From CBFHWU01 sp965659665 (GTDB lineage: Bacteria > Bacteroidota > Bacteroidia > Flavobacteriales > Flavobacteriaceae), in the NCBI GenBank assembly GCA_965659665.1, contig CBFHWU010000015.1, forward strand, positions 157,954 through 221,953: a stretch of DNA of 64,000 nt, in the 5' to 3' direction. Position 1 is the first letter of the stretch. Each line of letters opens with the position of its first letter. The notes beneath the pieces are model-generated. The model saw only the letters and a list, made by a program, of their open reading frames with translations, made no database searches and was not told where the DNA came from. The position numbers were made by a program, and so were the translations under genes. Of the stretch, positions 57,501 through 64,000 are shown one piece after another.

Positions 57501-59534
57501 TGGGCAAAAGCCATCATTACAGGAGGCACACCACCTTATGATGTTCTATGGAGCAATGGTGATACTACTGAACAAACATCAGGTCTTTCCCAAGGAAGGT
57601 ATAACATTTCCATTACAGACAGTCGTGGTTGTCAAGTAGATGGAAGTATAGAAATCAATCAGCCTAACACACCTTTAGCTATTGCATATACTGCTTTTGC
57701 AACACCATCAACAGGCGGTGTGTCCGATGGTTGGATAGACGCACAAATTACAGGGGGTACTGATTTTGATGATGGGAGTTACACCTATTATTGGCAAGAT
57801 GAAGCAGGCATAATTTTAAATACTCAAACAACTACAAGTGTTGTAGGCGGTGTGTTTCAAATTCGATTAAATAATATTCCAAAAGGAAGTTATTATCTTA
57901 CGATTGAAGACACTAATTTCCCATTGGCGACCACAGGAGATGGCTGCACTATTATCGATGATGAATTTGTTTTATACGATCCCATAGAAGCTGTTATAAG
58001 TGTGCATACCCCCATATCTTGTAATCAAGACAATACGTTTAACAACCCTTATTCGGATGGTGCCTTACAGGTGGCGGTAACAGGTGGCTTGCCTTTTGAT
58101 ACAGGGCAGCCCTACATTTACTATTGGAAAAAAGAAAATTCAAACGGAGGTTTCGATGATTTAAACCAAAATGCAAACATTGCAACAGGATTGTCTAATG
58201 GTAATTATGCATTGAATGTAGCCGATAGTCGAGGTATAGTTATCGGTGTCTATGAAAGTCTAAACTTAATCAATCCAACCGATATTGTTTTTGACTTTAT
58301 AGAACCAGAGTTGTTGCAAGTTAGTCTTACAGCCACAGAAATTTCTTGTGGTGCAGGAAATGACGGAACAGCTACGGTTTCTATTACTGGAGGCATAGCA
58401 CCTTATGATGTACAGTGGTCTAACGGACAAAGTACCGCTACTGCTACAGGGTTGATAGCAAATAGTTATGTAGTATATGTTACCGATGCGCGTAGTTGCC
58501 AAGCTACAGGGAATATTACTATCGAACAACCAGGTGGATTAAACATTGAAGTAGTCGAACGGACAAACCCAACTTGTTTTCAAGGCAATGATGGAGCTAT
58601 AGCTTTAAATATTACTGGAGGTATAACGCCATATACGTATTCTTGGAATACAGGCGAAACTACTACAAGCATAAGCAACTTATCAAAAGGCACGTATATT
58701 TTTGAATTAACAGATGCGAATGGGTGTACCACTTTCACAGAAGTAATTTTAGAACACCCTGACGAAATCACCATTGACTTAGGAGAAGACAAAACCCTCT
58801 GTGCAGCACAAACACTTGTTTTGGATGGGAGTATTTCAGATGCAAATGCAAGCTATGTTTGGACATCCGATAATGGGTTTACTGCAAACACAGCACAAGT
58901 TACTGTATCAGAAGCAGGAACCTATCAAGTAACGGCCACATCCACTTTGGGTTGTACGGCAACCAATACCATTAGTGTAGTCACATCTGATACCGACATA
59001 GATGCTGAATTTTTAATATCCTCACAAGTATATGTTGATCAAGATGTTATAGTAATAAACGTTAGCGACCCATTAGGAGAAACTTCTCAATGGGTTATAC
59101 CTACAGCAATAACTGTTGTTAATGAAACCCCAACAACCATTACATTGCGTTTTTCAGAAACTGGGAATTATAAGGTAGGACTTATTTCTACACAGGGGGC
59201 TTGCGCTCAGGAAATATTTAAAAATATTGTTGTGGAACAAAGCAGTGGATTGCCCAGTTCAGGAGATACAGAAAATCCTTTTATAGAAACGTTTACCTTA
59301 ACACCTAATCCGAACGCTGGAGTATTTGAATTGTATATAGACCTAGCGGAACCCAGTCCTATAGCTGTGAGGGTTTTTGATATTCAGGGAGTTTTTATTT
59401 TTTCTCAACCAACGCTTCCAACAGCAGAAGAATATACCATTCCTATGAATTTGAATCTATCCGTAGGAACGTATTTTGTGATACTTGAAACCGCTAAGGA
59501 AACTCAATTAAAAAGAATTATTGTAAACAAATGA
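54501..59534 (+). CDS. Giant SprB-repeat cell-surface protein with T9SS type A sorting domain
   Basis: 1677-aa exported protein. After a signal peptide (VLLLVILIVSSYCVYGQ) and an N-terminal beta domain, SprB-type repeats with the core Cx(G/E)xxDG(S/E)I appear at about residues 257, 364, 698, 993, 1282 and 1358, with the pattern CNQGNDGSIDATITGGTGSY. Between them are two related module types, one with (S/T)DGWI and one with NTFSDPFSDGEL. The C-terminus (about 1600-1677) is a type A sorting domain: TLTPNPNAGVFELYID, VRVFDIQG, GTYFVILET and KRIIV, for secretion by the type IX system. SprB repeats occur in gliding adhesins. Its stop overlaps the next start by 4 bases. Confidence 0.92.
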   Translation: MRRVLLLLVILIVSSYCVYGQIQSYEIKLDFWFKVDRNVNNRTSSNMRIILYYSDNSTEQIYHKDIRDNTHQPSTNLILVRTKRPIRFHITGFVNFRSTGDARWDNNIYLNNGCLDESRFTYNHSGFQNDRIDFDYSSRPILNISQPNNTLIGFDDNFTLSVENNSLGFPTTFYNWQYQTVATGTPSSSGWSNMSSTTNGQSSFSIKPSTFLNTSQIGKRVYFRIKTCNDLVSDNVIFYDLRPSSPHISLVSPTPVQCFEEENGSIKINFDRALTTGELLSISMTNTTTSVDYSEENITALSTDNSYTINNLPPGDYTLRLLGSAPGYNGQMFNTYTDGPDHNTTFTINEPTPLEFSFTKTDVWCNGGSDGEIAITAHGGQNFQTYEYMLREVGDTSENWTTFSTTASYPNIEITENVTGLLPKTYELQVRDSNGCVAGVIQRDSGGQIVGLGAEITETIEITEPDNPVAVDFVYHEEPTAFGFSDGRIRAQITGGTPLANGTYNYTWIHENGTAWTTFTNVVDTTDGWFLTLESAITGKYTLTVTDANHTSATDKDGCTIAAAEFTLNEPPLLKLSLTETNPISCNNTNTFSDPFSDGELTATALGGVPLDPSDNNGLDYYYTWKKETSPDVWTVLASQTTEVASGLDVGNYAVNIVDANGITVGTASGNIITPVDVTKEIRQPELLKIELSKIDVFCNQGNDGSIDATITGGTGSYTIEWSTGATTEDIDTLVAGTYTIDVVDEKGCQAQATITIDEPTNPLEINYTFFAPTFTGATNGWIEATVKGGTPLDSGAYTYIWEDSRGINLNAQVTEIINPTSYVIKLNDLGAGIYNLTIEDKNHPLAINATNCTIIKSPYELFEPEPLQSTLQLHTPISCNSANTYGDPYSDGALEVIAEGGVQLAPTDNNGLPYYFTWKKETSPGVWTILTTQTTNIATNLDAGNYAVNIKDANGIVIGVYVNNLLANATDVTYLFEEPPLLELSIEKQDVYCFSGSDSWAKAIITGGTPPYDVLWSNGDTTEQTSGLSQGRYNISITDSRGCQVDGSIEINQPNTPLAIAYTAFATPSTGGVSDGWIDAQITGGTDFDDGSYTYYWQDEAGIILNTQTTTSVVGGVFQIRLNNIPKGSYYLTIEDTNFPLATTGDGCTIIDDEFVLYDPIEAVISVHTPISCNQDNTFNNPYSDGALQVAVTGGLPFDTGQPYIYYWKKENSNGGFDDLNQNANIATGLSNGNYALNVADSRGIVIGVYESLNLINPTDIVFDFIEPELLQVSLTATEISCGAGNDGTATVSITGGIAPYDVQWSNGQSTATATGLIANSYVVYVTDARSCQATGNITIEQPGGLNIEVVERTNPTCFQGNDGAIALNITGGITPYTYSWNTGETTTSISNLSKGTYIFELTDANGCTTFTEVILEHPDEITIDLGEDKTLCAAQTLVLDGSISDANASYVWTSDNGFTANTAQVTVSEAGTYQVTATSTLGCTATNTISVVTSDTDIDAEFLISSQVYVDQDVIVINVSDPLGETSQWVIPTAITVVNETPTTITLRFSETGNYKVGLISTQGACAQEIFKNIVVEQSSGLPSSGDTENPFIETFTLTPNPNAGVFELYIDLAEPSPIAVRVFDIQGVFIFSQPTLPTAEEYTIPMNLNLSVGTYFVILETAKETQLKRIIVNK

Positions 59535-60904
59535 AATCATTTTTTATAAAAATCAATACCAGGTTTGCCTTAATTGCTTTAATGGCTACAGTGCTATTTG
59601 GATGCTTTGAAGAAACCGCTACTCCCGTAAAAGCTAGTTTTAGCACATCTTTTGTCGGCGGAGACAAGTCCGTTCCCGTACAATTAGAAATTACCAATCA
59701 AAGTACTGGTGCAGATACTTTTGATTGGACATTTACTGGTGCAGAACTCGCCAGTTCCACTGATGAAAACCCAGGAACTATTGTATATGATACAGCAGGG
59801 ACGTACACAATAAGTTTAACTGCGTCTAACGTAGATGGAAGCACTGATACCTTTCAAAAAACGATTACTGTGTTGGATGGCATAGCCATTGGGTTTTCTA
59901 CAAAAATTATAGATAGTAATTACCCACCTGTTGAAATCGAGCTGACCAATACTTCCGACGGCGTAGGTCTGACCTATAAGTGGACTTTTGAAAACGGAAT
60001 TCCAGCAACTTCTACAAAGCAACATCCAGCGGATGTAGTTTTTGAAACACCCGGAGACCATCTAATTACGTTGGAGGTTTCTAATGGTTTTGAAACAATT
60101 TCAGAAAGCACGACAATCAACGTTGCTCCTAATATAGAAGCTGTTTTCGATTGGGACGTGGATTTTTTTGATGATGATTATCAGGTTCCTGTAACCATTA
60201 CTCTGACCAACAGCTCTATAAGTGCGACTTCTTATAATTGGACTTTTCCAAATGAAACTCCAACAACATCAACAGAAGAAACGCCAACGGTTACCTTTAA
60301 CACACCAGGCACATATACCATTACGCTTGAAGCCAATAATGGTAAACGAACACATGCGGTTACAAACGATATTACGGTGCTTCCTGACACAAATATTAGG
60401 GCTTTTACAGATATAGAATTGGGTATCAATACAGCACATAATAACAATGTAAAAGGTGCTTTTTTTTCATCAACATTACGAGAAGTATTTATCGCAAATG
60501 AAGTGACCTCAGAGATTGGAGCCGAAATTGACATTGCATTTTTTGGACTCAATAGTAGTTTTAGTTTTAACAAATTTGTGTCCCCAGATAAAGTTGATGC
60601 CAATGGGTTTATAGCCATTCCAAACGCAACACAAACCAAATTTATCAATTCGCAAGAAATATGTGGCTGTTCGGCAAGTTTAACAGTAGCTGAATTTGAC
60701 GCTATGGAAGATGATACGCTTTTGGAAACCCTTACTATTACAGAAACTCCAAATGGATTATTGAATTTTAATAACAGTCTGTTGCCAAGAGTGGTTTTAT
60801 TAGAAACAGCCGATGGTCGTAAAGGAGCTATTAAAATTAAAGGTTATGTAAATGACGGACTCAACTCCTATGTTATATGTGATATTAAAGTACAGAAGCA
60901 GTAG
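59531..60904 (+). CDS. PKD-domain lipoprotein
   Basis: 457-aa protein with a lipoprotein signal (LIALMATVLFGCFEETA, lipid cysteine at about residue 25). Three PKD-type beta-sandwich repeats follow (about residues 33-115, 118-200 and 205-290), each with the family pattern (Y/F)xWTF then TPGTYTITL (ADTFDWTFTGAEL, LTYKWTFENG, SYNWTFPNETP). The last 160 residues (IELGINTAHNNNVKGAFF onward, with CGCSASL) are unassigned. The start overlaps the SprB-gene stop. Its last codons (CAG AAG CAG TAG) merge into the CAGT repeat array, so the array may have rewritten the C-terminus. Confidence 0.88.
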   Translation: MKSFFIKINTRFALIALMATVLFGCFEETATPVKASFSTSFVGGDKSVPVQLEITNQSTGADTFDWTFTGAELASSTDENPGTIVYDTAGTYTISLTASNVDGSTDTFQKTITVLDGIAIGFSTKIIDSNYPPVEIELTNTSDGVGLTYKWTFENGIPATSTKQHPADVVFETPGDHLITLEVSNGFETISESTTINVAPNIEAVFDWDVDFFDDDYQVPVTITLTNSSISATSYNWTFPNETPTTSTEETPTVTFNTPGTYTITLEANNGKRTHAVTNDITVLPDTNIRAFTDIELGINTAHNNNVKGAFFSSTLREVFIANEVTSEIGAEIDIAFFGLNSSFSFNKFVSPDKVDANGFIAIPNATQTKFINSQEICGCSASLTVAEFDAMEDDTLLETLTITETPNGLLNFNNSLLPRVVLLETADGRKGAIKIKGYVNDGLNSYVICDIKVQKQ

Positions 60905-61023
60905 GCAGTTGGCAGTGGGCTGTTGGCAGTGGGTCAGTGGGCAGTAAGGCAGTGGGTCAGTAGGCAGTGGGCATTTGGCAGTGGGCTGTGGGTCAGTGAG
61001 CAGTAAGGCAGTAGAGCAGAAGT
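60898..61023 (+). repeat. Left CAGTGGGCAGT-type repeat array
   Basis: About 125 bases made almost wholly of variants of GGCAGTGGGTCAGTGGGCAGT, with about ten GCAGT/TCAGT cores at irregular 7-15 base spacing. It starts within the last codons of the PKD gene and stops just before the four-helix gene. It is G-rich on the plus strand, unlike the AT-rich surroundings. Confidence 0.9.
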
Positions 61024-61035
61024 AAAAAAATATAG

Positions 61036-61395
61036 ATGTATAAAAAGTTAAAGGTATACCAGAAAGCATTTGAGTTAGCAATGCAAGTTTTTGAGGTAAC
61101 AAAGACTTTTCCAAAGGAAGAGCGTTATGCATTAACAGATCAAATACGTCGTAGTTCACGTTCTGTTTGCTCCAATATTGGTGAAGGTTATAGAAAACGC
61201 TTATACCCGAAACATTTTATTGCAAAATTATCAGACGCAGATATGGAAAATAGTGAAACACAAGTTTGGCTAGATTTTGCTTTAGCTTGTAAATACATTA
61301 CCGAAGAAGTGAAGAATGAATTACATAAAAAATCCGAAGACGTTGGAAAACTAATAGGATATATGATTCAAAACCCCGAAAAATTTAGAAAATGA
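61036..61395 (+). CDS. Four-helix bundle protein (S23 / 23S rRNA intervening-sequence / Avd family)
   Basis: 119-aa protein with the family signature: KLKVYQKAFELAMQVFEVTKTFPKEERYALTDQIRRSSRS, then VCSNIGEGYRKR and the later helices DADMENSETQVWLDFAL and KLIGYMIQNPEKF. Relatives are encoded in 23S rRNA intervening sequences and as the Avd accessory protein of diversity-generating retroelements; free-standing copies of unknown role are frequent in Bacteroidota. Here it is free-standing, between two arrays of CAGT-type repeats and inside a surface-protein operon. Its stop TGA (61393-61395) overlaps the ATG of the next gene, so the two are translationally coupled. No reverse transcriptase or rRNA is in the window. 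Confidence 0.93.
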   Translation: MYKKLKVYQKAFELAMQVFEVTKTFPKEERYALTDQIRRSSRSVCSNIGEGYRKRLYPKHFIAKLSDADMENSETQVWLDFALACKYITEEVKNELHKKSEDVGKLIGYMIQNPEKFRK

Positions 61396-64000
61396 AAAGG
61401 ATTTTACAGTGGGCAGTTAGCAGTGGGTCAGTGAGTCAGTTGGCAGTGGGCAGTGGATCAGTGAAACCCCGTCTACGAAACACTGCCTACTGCGTACTGA
61501 AAAACAGCCTCCTGAAAACTCCTCTCCTAAACACTGCCTACTGCGTACTGAAAAACAGCCTCCTGAAACCCCGTCTGCGAAATACTGCCTACTGCATACT
61601 GAAAACCCCTTTCCAAAACACTGCCTACTGCATACTACTCTACTGCCTACTGTTCTTCTCTCAACTAACACATGCGCAAATTTATCCTGTACAAACGGTT
61701 CATACTATCGTACCTCCATACAGCACCAAGCTTAGTGATTACGCGACCAGCTATGATGTAAAACTTAGACTGCGACTGATCTTAAACGATAACAACGTTA
61801 ACAACCGCCAAGTACGTTTAAAACTCAAAATACAAGGCAATGGACTAAACATACAATCTAGAGATATTGTAGCAGGAGCACCTTTTGTTTATTTAAACGG
61901 AGGCACCTCTCAAGCATTTACCAATGTTGATTTAGCAGCCTACTTTCAGTTACATAATTTAATAGGTATTGATGCACGGCAATACAGCAGACCCTTACCC
62001 GATGGCGCTTATAAAATATGTTGGGAAGTCTATGATTTTCAAACCAACCAACTCATTTCAAATCCAGATTTTGGTTGCGACAATATTTTTCTTTTACTAA
62101 ACGATCCACCGTTTTTAAACCTACCCAACCGTGGCGACCAACTAACAAGTACCACCCCCTTTATAAATTTTACATGGACCCCACGCCATGCCAATGCCAC
62201 CAATGTATCCTATGAATTTGAACTAAGGGAAATTTGGGAAACACGTATAGACCCGCAAGCAGGGTTTTTGGCATCACCTAATTATTATACGCAAACCGTC
62301 TTTTCCACAACCTTGGTATATGGTATTGGGCAACCCGAACTATTTCCAGGAAAAACCTACGCATGGCGTGTACGTGCTATTTCAAAAACAGGGCTGAGTG
62401 AAAACTCAGTGTTTAGAAACGATGGCTATAGCGAAATCTATTACTTTACCTATACCCAAGCGTGCTTTCCACCGATTATGACCTTGGCAGAACCGTTAAG
62501 CAACGGACGTGTAAAAATTTCTTGGCAAACCCACCCAGACCACAACAAATACCACGTACAGTATAAACGCGCCGATGTAGCCGATGCCGAGTGGTTTGAA
62601 GTGTTCTCATACAACAACCAAACGCAAATAGGCAACCTACAAGATGGGGTAACTTACGATTTTAGGGTAGGGGGCACCTGCCATTCCTTAACCGATTTAG
62701 ACCAAGGCTATAGTTACAGTACCCCTAACCAATTTACCATGCCTACGGCAGATGAAACCGTTAGCTACAGTTGTGGTATTGTACCTGAAATAGAAATTAG
62801 CAATACCGACCCGGTAAGCTACTTAGGAGAAAACGAAACCTTTAGGGCTGGCGACTTCCCGGTAACAGTTACAGAAGTAGAAGGCGCAAATGGCACCTAT
62901 AGCGGTACAGGTTTTATAGTAGTGCCTTATTTGGCCGACACTAAAATTGCAGTAGCCTTTGAGGGCATTACGATTAACACCGATTATCAATTGATAGACG
63001 GTATTATCAAAACGACCTATGACCCAAAGTGGGGAGGAGTTGAAAGTATAGATACGCTTATTGAGGAGATAGAGGATTTGGTAGATATTCTTACCGATAC
63101 GATAGCAGATCAACAAGAAGATGAAATTCTTAGCGAAGAAGAAGCACAGGAAATTACGGAGGAGATTGCCGAGCAAGAAACCATACTTGAAGAAGCCAAA
63201 GAAGAATTAGACCAGCTTGAAAAAGCGTTGGAAAAGGCTGCAAAAAAAGAGGACAAAGAAGCCATAGCCCAAGCAGAAGAAGCCATAGCTAAAAAGGAGG
63301 CTACGGTAAAAGAGGTGAAAAAGGCACTTCATAACATTGCCCGAGACCTAGGCATAGGCGACAGTGATGGCACAGCAGGCGCTGGTGACGGCTATTTCCA
63401 TGGTAGTTTTGGTTTTACCGACCCAGCAGACCAGCTTACCCTACCAGATAGTAACCGCACCATACGTCTTGTAGATGAAACAACACGAGATAGTCTTTTT
63501 GTAAACGAGGCCTTTACGTTAGATGGCAAGCCGTACTGCCTGTTGGTTACCAGCAACACCAGTACTACCGAGCAGCTGCAAGAGGCACGTTCATTGTCTG
63601 ATGCCCCTGAAGGCACTACGCTCTATTACCACTACGACTTTAAGGAAAACATCTTAAAGTATCGTGTAACGGTATCCGATGACTTTTTTGGAAAGAAACT
63701 TGCTCAAGCAGATGTAGCTGCCCTACGGGAGTTGCACCAAGCTAGTCTTGAAGCGAGGCTCAAAGCCCATATTAATGCAGCTGCTTCTATAGATTCGCTT
63801 CTTATTGCAGAGGTCTTATCGGTAAACCGCAGCATAGCCGCCTTTTTACAAGACGCCCGATTGCCCGAATGCAGTTGGAACCCTGCGGTGGATTGTGCAG
63901 ACGGAATCTTTAACCAGTTTGCGATAGCTCCCAAAGATGCAGGCATCATGGACGGTATTCTTGAGGAAGTAACAGGGGTAGGGTTATTGATAAGCATGGT
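61392..64000 (+). CDS. Giant exported TANFOR-like protein with repeat-derived N-terminus, 3' end outside window
   Basis: The frame is open from the ATG at 61392 to the window end (over 869 residues). Residues 1-80 are translated repeat DNA with four NTAYC units; residues 81-95 form the hydrophobic core of a signal peptide (ILLYCLLFFSQLTHA), cleaved before QIYPVQT. The mature start (VPPYSTKLSDYATSYDVKLRLRLIL, PLPDGAYKICWEVYDF, FINFTWTPRHANATNVSYEFELREI) fits my memory of the TANFOR domain of large Bacteroidota surface proteins. A fibronectin III-like segment follows at about 365-450 and a charged coiled coil at about 555-650. ATGA overlap with the four-helix gene. A dedicated start downstream of the repeats was not found. 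Confidence 0.8.
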   Translation, partial: MKRILQWAVSSGSVSQLAVGSGSVKPRLRNTAYCVLKNSLLKTPLLNTAYCVLKNSLLKPRLRNTAYCILKTPFQNTAYCILLYCLLFFSQLTHAQIYPVQTVHTIVPPYSTKLSDYATSYDVKLRLRLILNDNNVNNRQVRLKLKIQGNGLNIQSRDIVAGAPFVYLNGGTSQAFTNVDLAAYFQLHNLIGIDARQYSRPLPDGAYKICWEVYDFQTNQLISNPDFGCDNIFLLLNDPPFLNLPNRGDQLTSTTPFINFTWTPRHANATNVSYEFELREIWETRIDPQAGFLASPNYYTQTVFSTTLVYGIGQPELFPGKTYAWRVRAISKTGLSENSVFRNDGYSEIYYFTYTQACFPPIMTLAEPLSNGRVKISWQTHPDHNKYHVQYKRADVADAEWFEVFSYNNQTQIGNLQDGVTYDFRVGGTCHSLTDLDQGYSYSTPNQFTMPTADETVSYSCGIVPEIEISNTDPVSYLGENETFRAGDFPVTVTEVEGANGTYSGTGFIVVPYLADTKIAVAFEGITINTDYQLIDGIIKTTYDPKWGGVESIDTLIEEIEDLVDILTDTIADQQEDEILSEEEAQEITEEIAEQETILEEAKEELDQLEKALEKAAKKEDKEAIAQAEEAIAKKEATVKEVKKALHNIARDLGIGDSDGTAGAGDGYFHGSFGFTDPADQLTLPDSNRTIRLVDETTRDSLFVNEAFTLDGKPYCLLVTSNTSTTEQLQEARSLSDAPEGTTLYYHYDFKENILKYRVTVSDDFFGKKLAQADVAALRELHQASLEARLKAHINAAASIDSLLIAEVLSVNRSIAAFLQDARLPECSWNPAVDCADGIFNQFAIAPKDAGIMDGILEEVTGVGLLISM
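61405..61463 (+). repeat. Right array, direct part (CAGTGGGCAGT type), inside coding sequence
   Basis: Same orientation and core as the left array (CAGTGGGCAGTTAGCAGTGG and variants). Translated as residues 5-24 of the TANFOR-like protein. Confidence 0.85.
61479..61656 (+). repeat. Right array, inverted part with a 51-base period, inside coding sequence
   Basis: CACTGCCTACTGC units, the reverse complement of the CAGT array, start at 61479, 61530, 61581 and 61617 (spacings 51, 51 and 36) with near-identical spacers AAAAACAGCCTCCTGAAA. Each unit encodes NTAYC. The spacings are multiples of three, so the frame is kept. Confidence 0.88.

Noticed and set aside
60232..60648. Minus-strand 138-codon ORF opposite the PKD gene
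   Set aside because: Shadow of the PKD repeats on the other strand; the plus-strand frame has clear domains and signal peptide.
60800..61159. Minus-strand 119-codon ORF across the left repeat array
   Set aside because: Translation of repeat DNA joined to antisense of flanking genes; no support.
60898..61656. CRISPR array
   Set aside because: Repeat units are short, degenerate and irregularly spaced, without uniform unique spacers, and no cas genes are present.
61417..61671. Minus-strand 84-codon cysteine-rich repetitive ORF
   Set aside because: It is the antisense of the repeat array that is in frame with the TANFOR-like gene on the plus strand; it has no family resemblance and no promoter.

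Overview
The window is AT-rich DNA from a member of the Bacteroidota, most likely a marine flavobacterium. The lineage call rests on the gene families (L31 type B, CarB without its C-terminal regulatory domain, DUF4199 and DUF4252 proteins, TonB receptor, SprB repeats, a type IX secretion sorting domain), on the rpsF-rpsR-rplI arrangement, and on many matches to the Bacteroidota -7 promoter element TAnnTTTG just upstream of genes.

Bases 1-44,400 are a compact core chromosome. A minus-strand fatty-acid degradation block (acyl-CoA synthetase, MarR regulator, hydroxyacyl-CoA dehydrogenase/enoyl-CoA hydratase, thiolase cut by the window start) is followed by purL, an RsmB-like rRNA methyltransferase, an MsbA-like exporter, a phosphohexomutase, a family 2 glycosyltransferase and a DUF4199 protein. 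Next come rpmE, a GlmU-like nucleotidyltransferase, a peptide-binding lipoprotein, mtaB, small genes, an MltD-like lytic transglycosylase, rpmH, carB, rmuC, and a cobalamin riboswitch driving a BtuB-like receptor. An S41 protease, an ECF sigma/anti-sigma/DUF4252 cassette, purB, rdgB, rlmH, yihY, priA, a LytTR regulator, rpsF-rpsR-rplI and hisS complete this part. Six convergent gene pairs here overlap by exactly four bases, sharing their stop codons.

At about 44,630 the character changes. A 3' fragment of a tRNA-Met(CAT) gene lies on the minus strand and looks like the chromosomal end of an integrated island. It is followed by two pseudogenes of exported proteins, small lipoproteins, and from 46,952 a plus-strand cluster of very large exported proteins: a 1618-aa protein of unknown function, a lipocalin-like lipoprotein, a fibronectin-III protein, a 1677-aa SprB-repeat protein with a T9SS sorting domain, a PKD lipoprotein, and a TANFOR-like protein running off the window end. 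These probably form a cell-surface system.

The most unusual structure is at 60,898-61,656. A gene for an S23/Avd-type four-helix-bundle protein is flanked on both sides by degenerate CAGTGGGCAGT-type repeats. The right-hand array continues in frame into the TANFOR-like gene, so low-complexity repeat DNA now encodes the start and long n-region of that protein's signal peptide. The four-helix stop and the giant gene's ATG overlap as ATGA.
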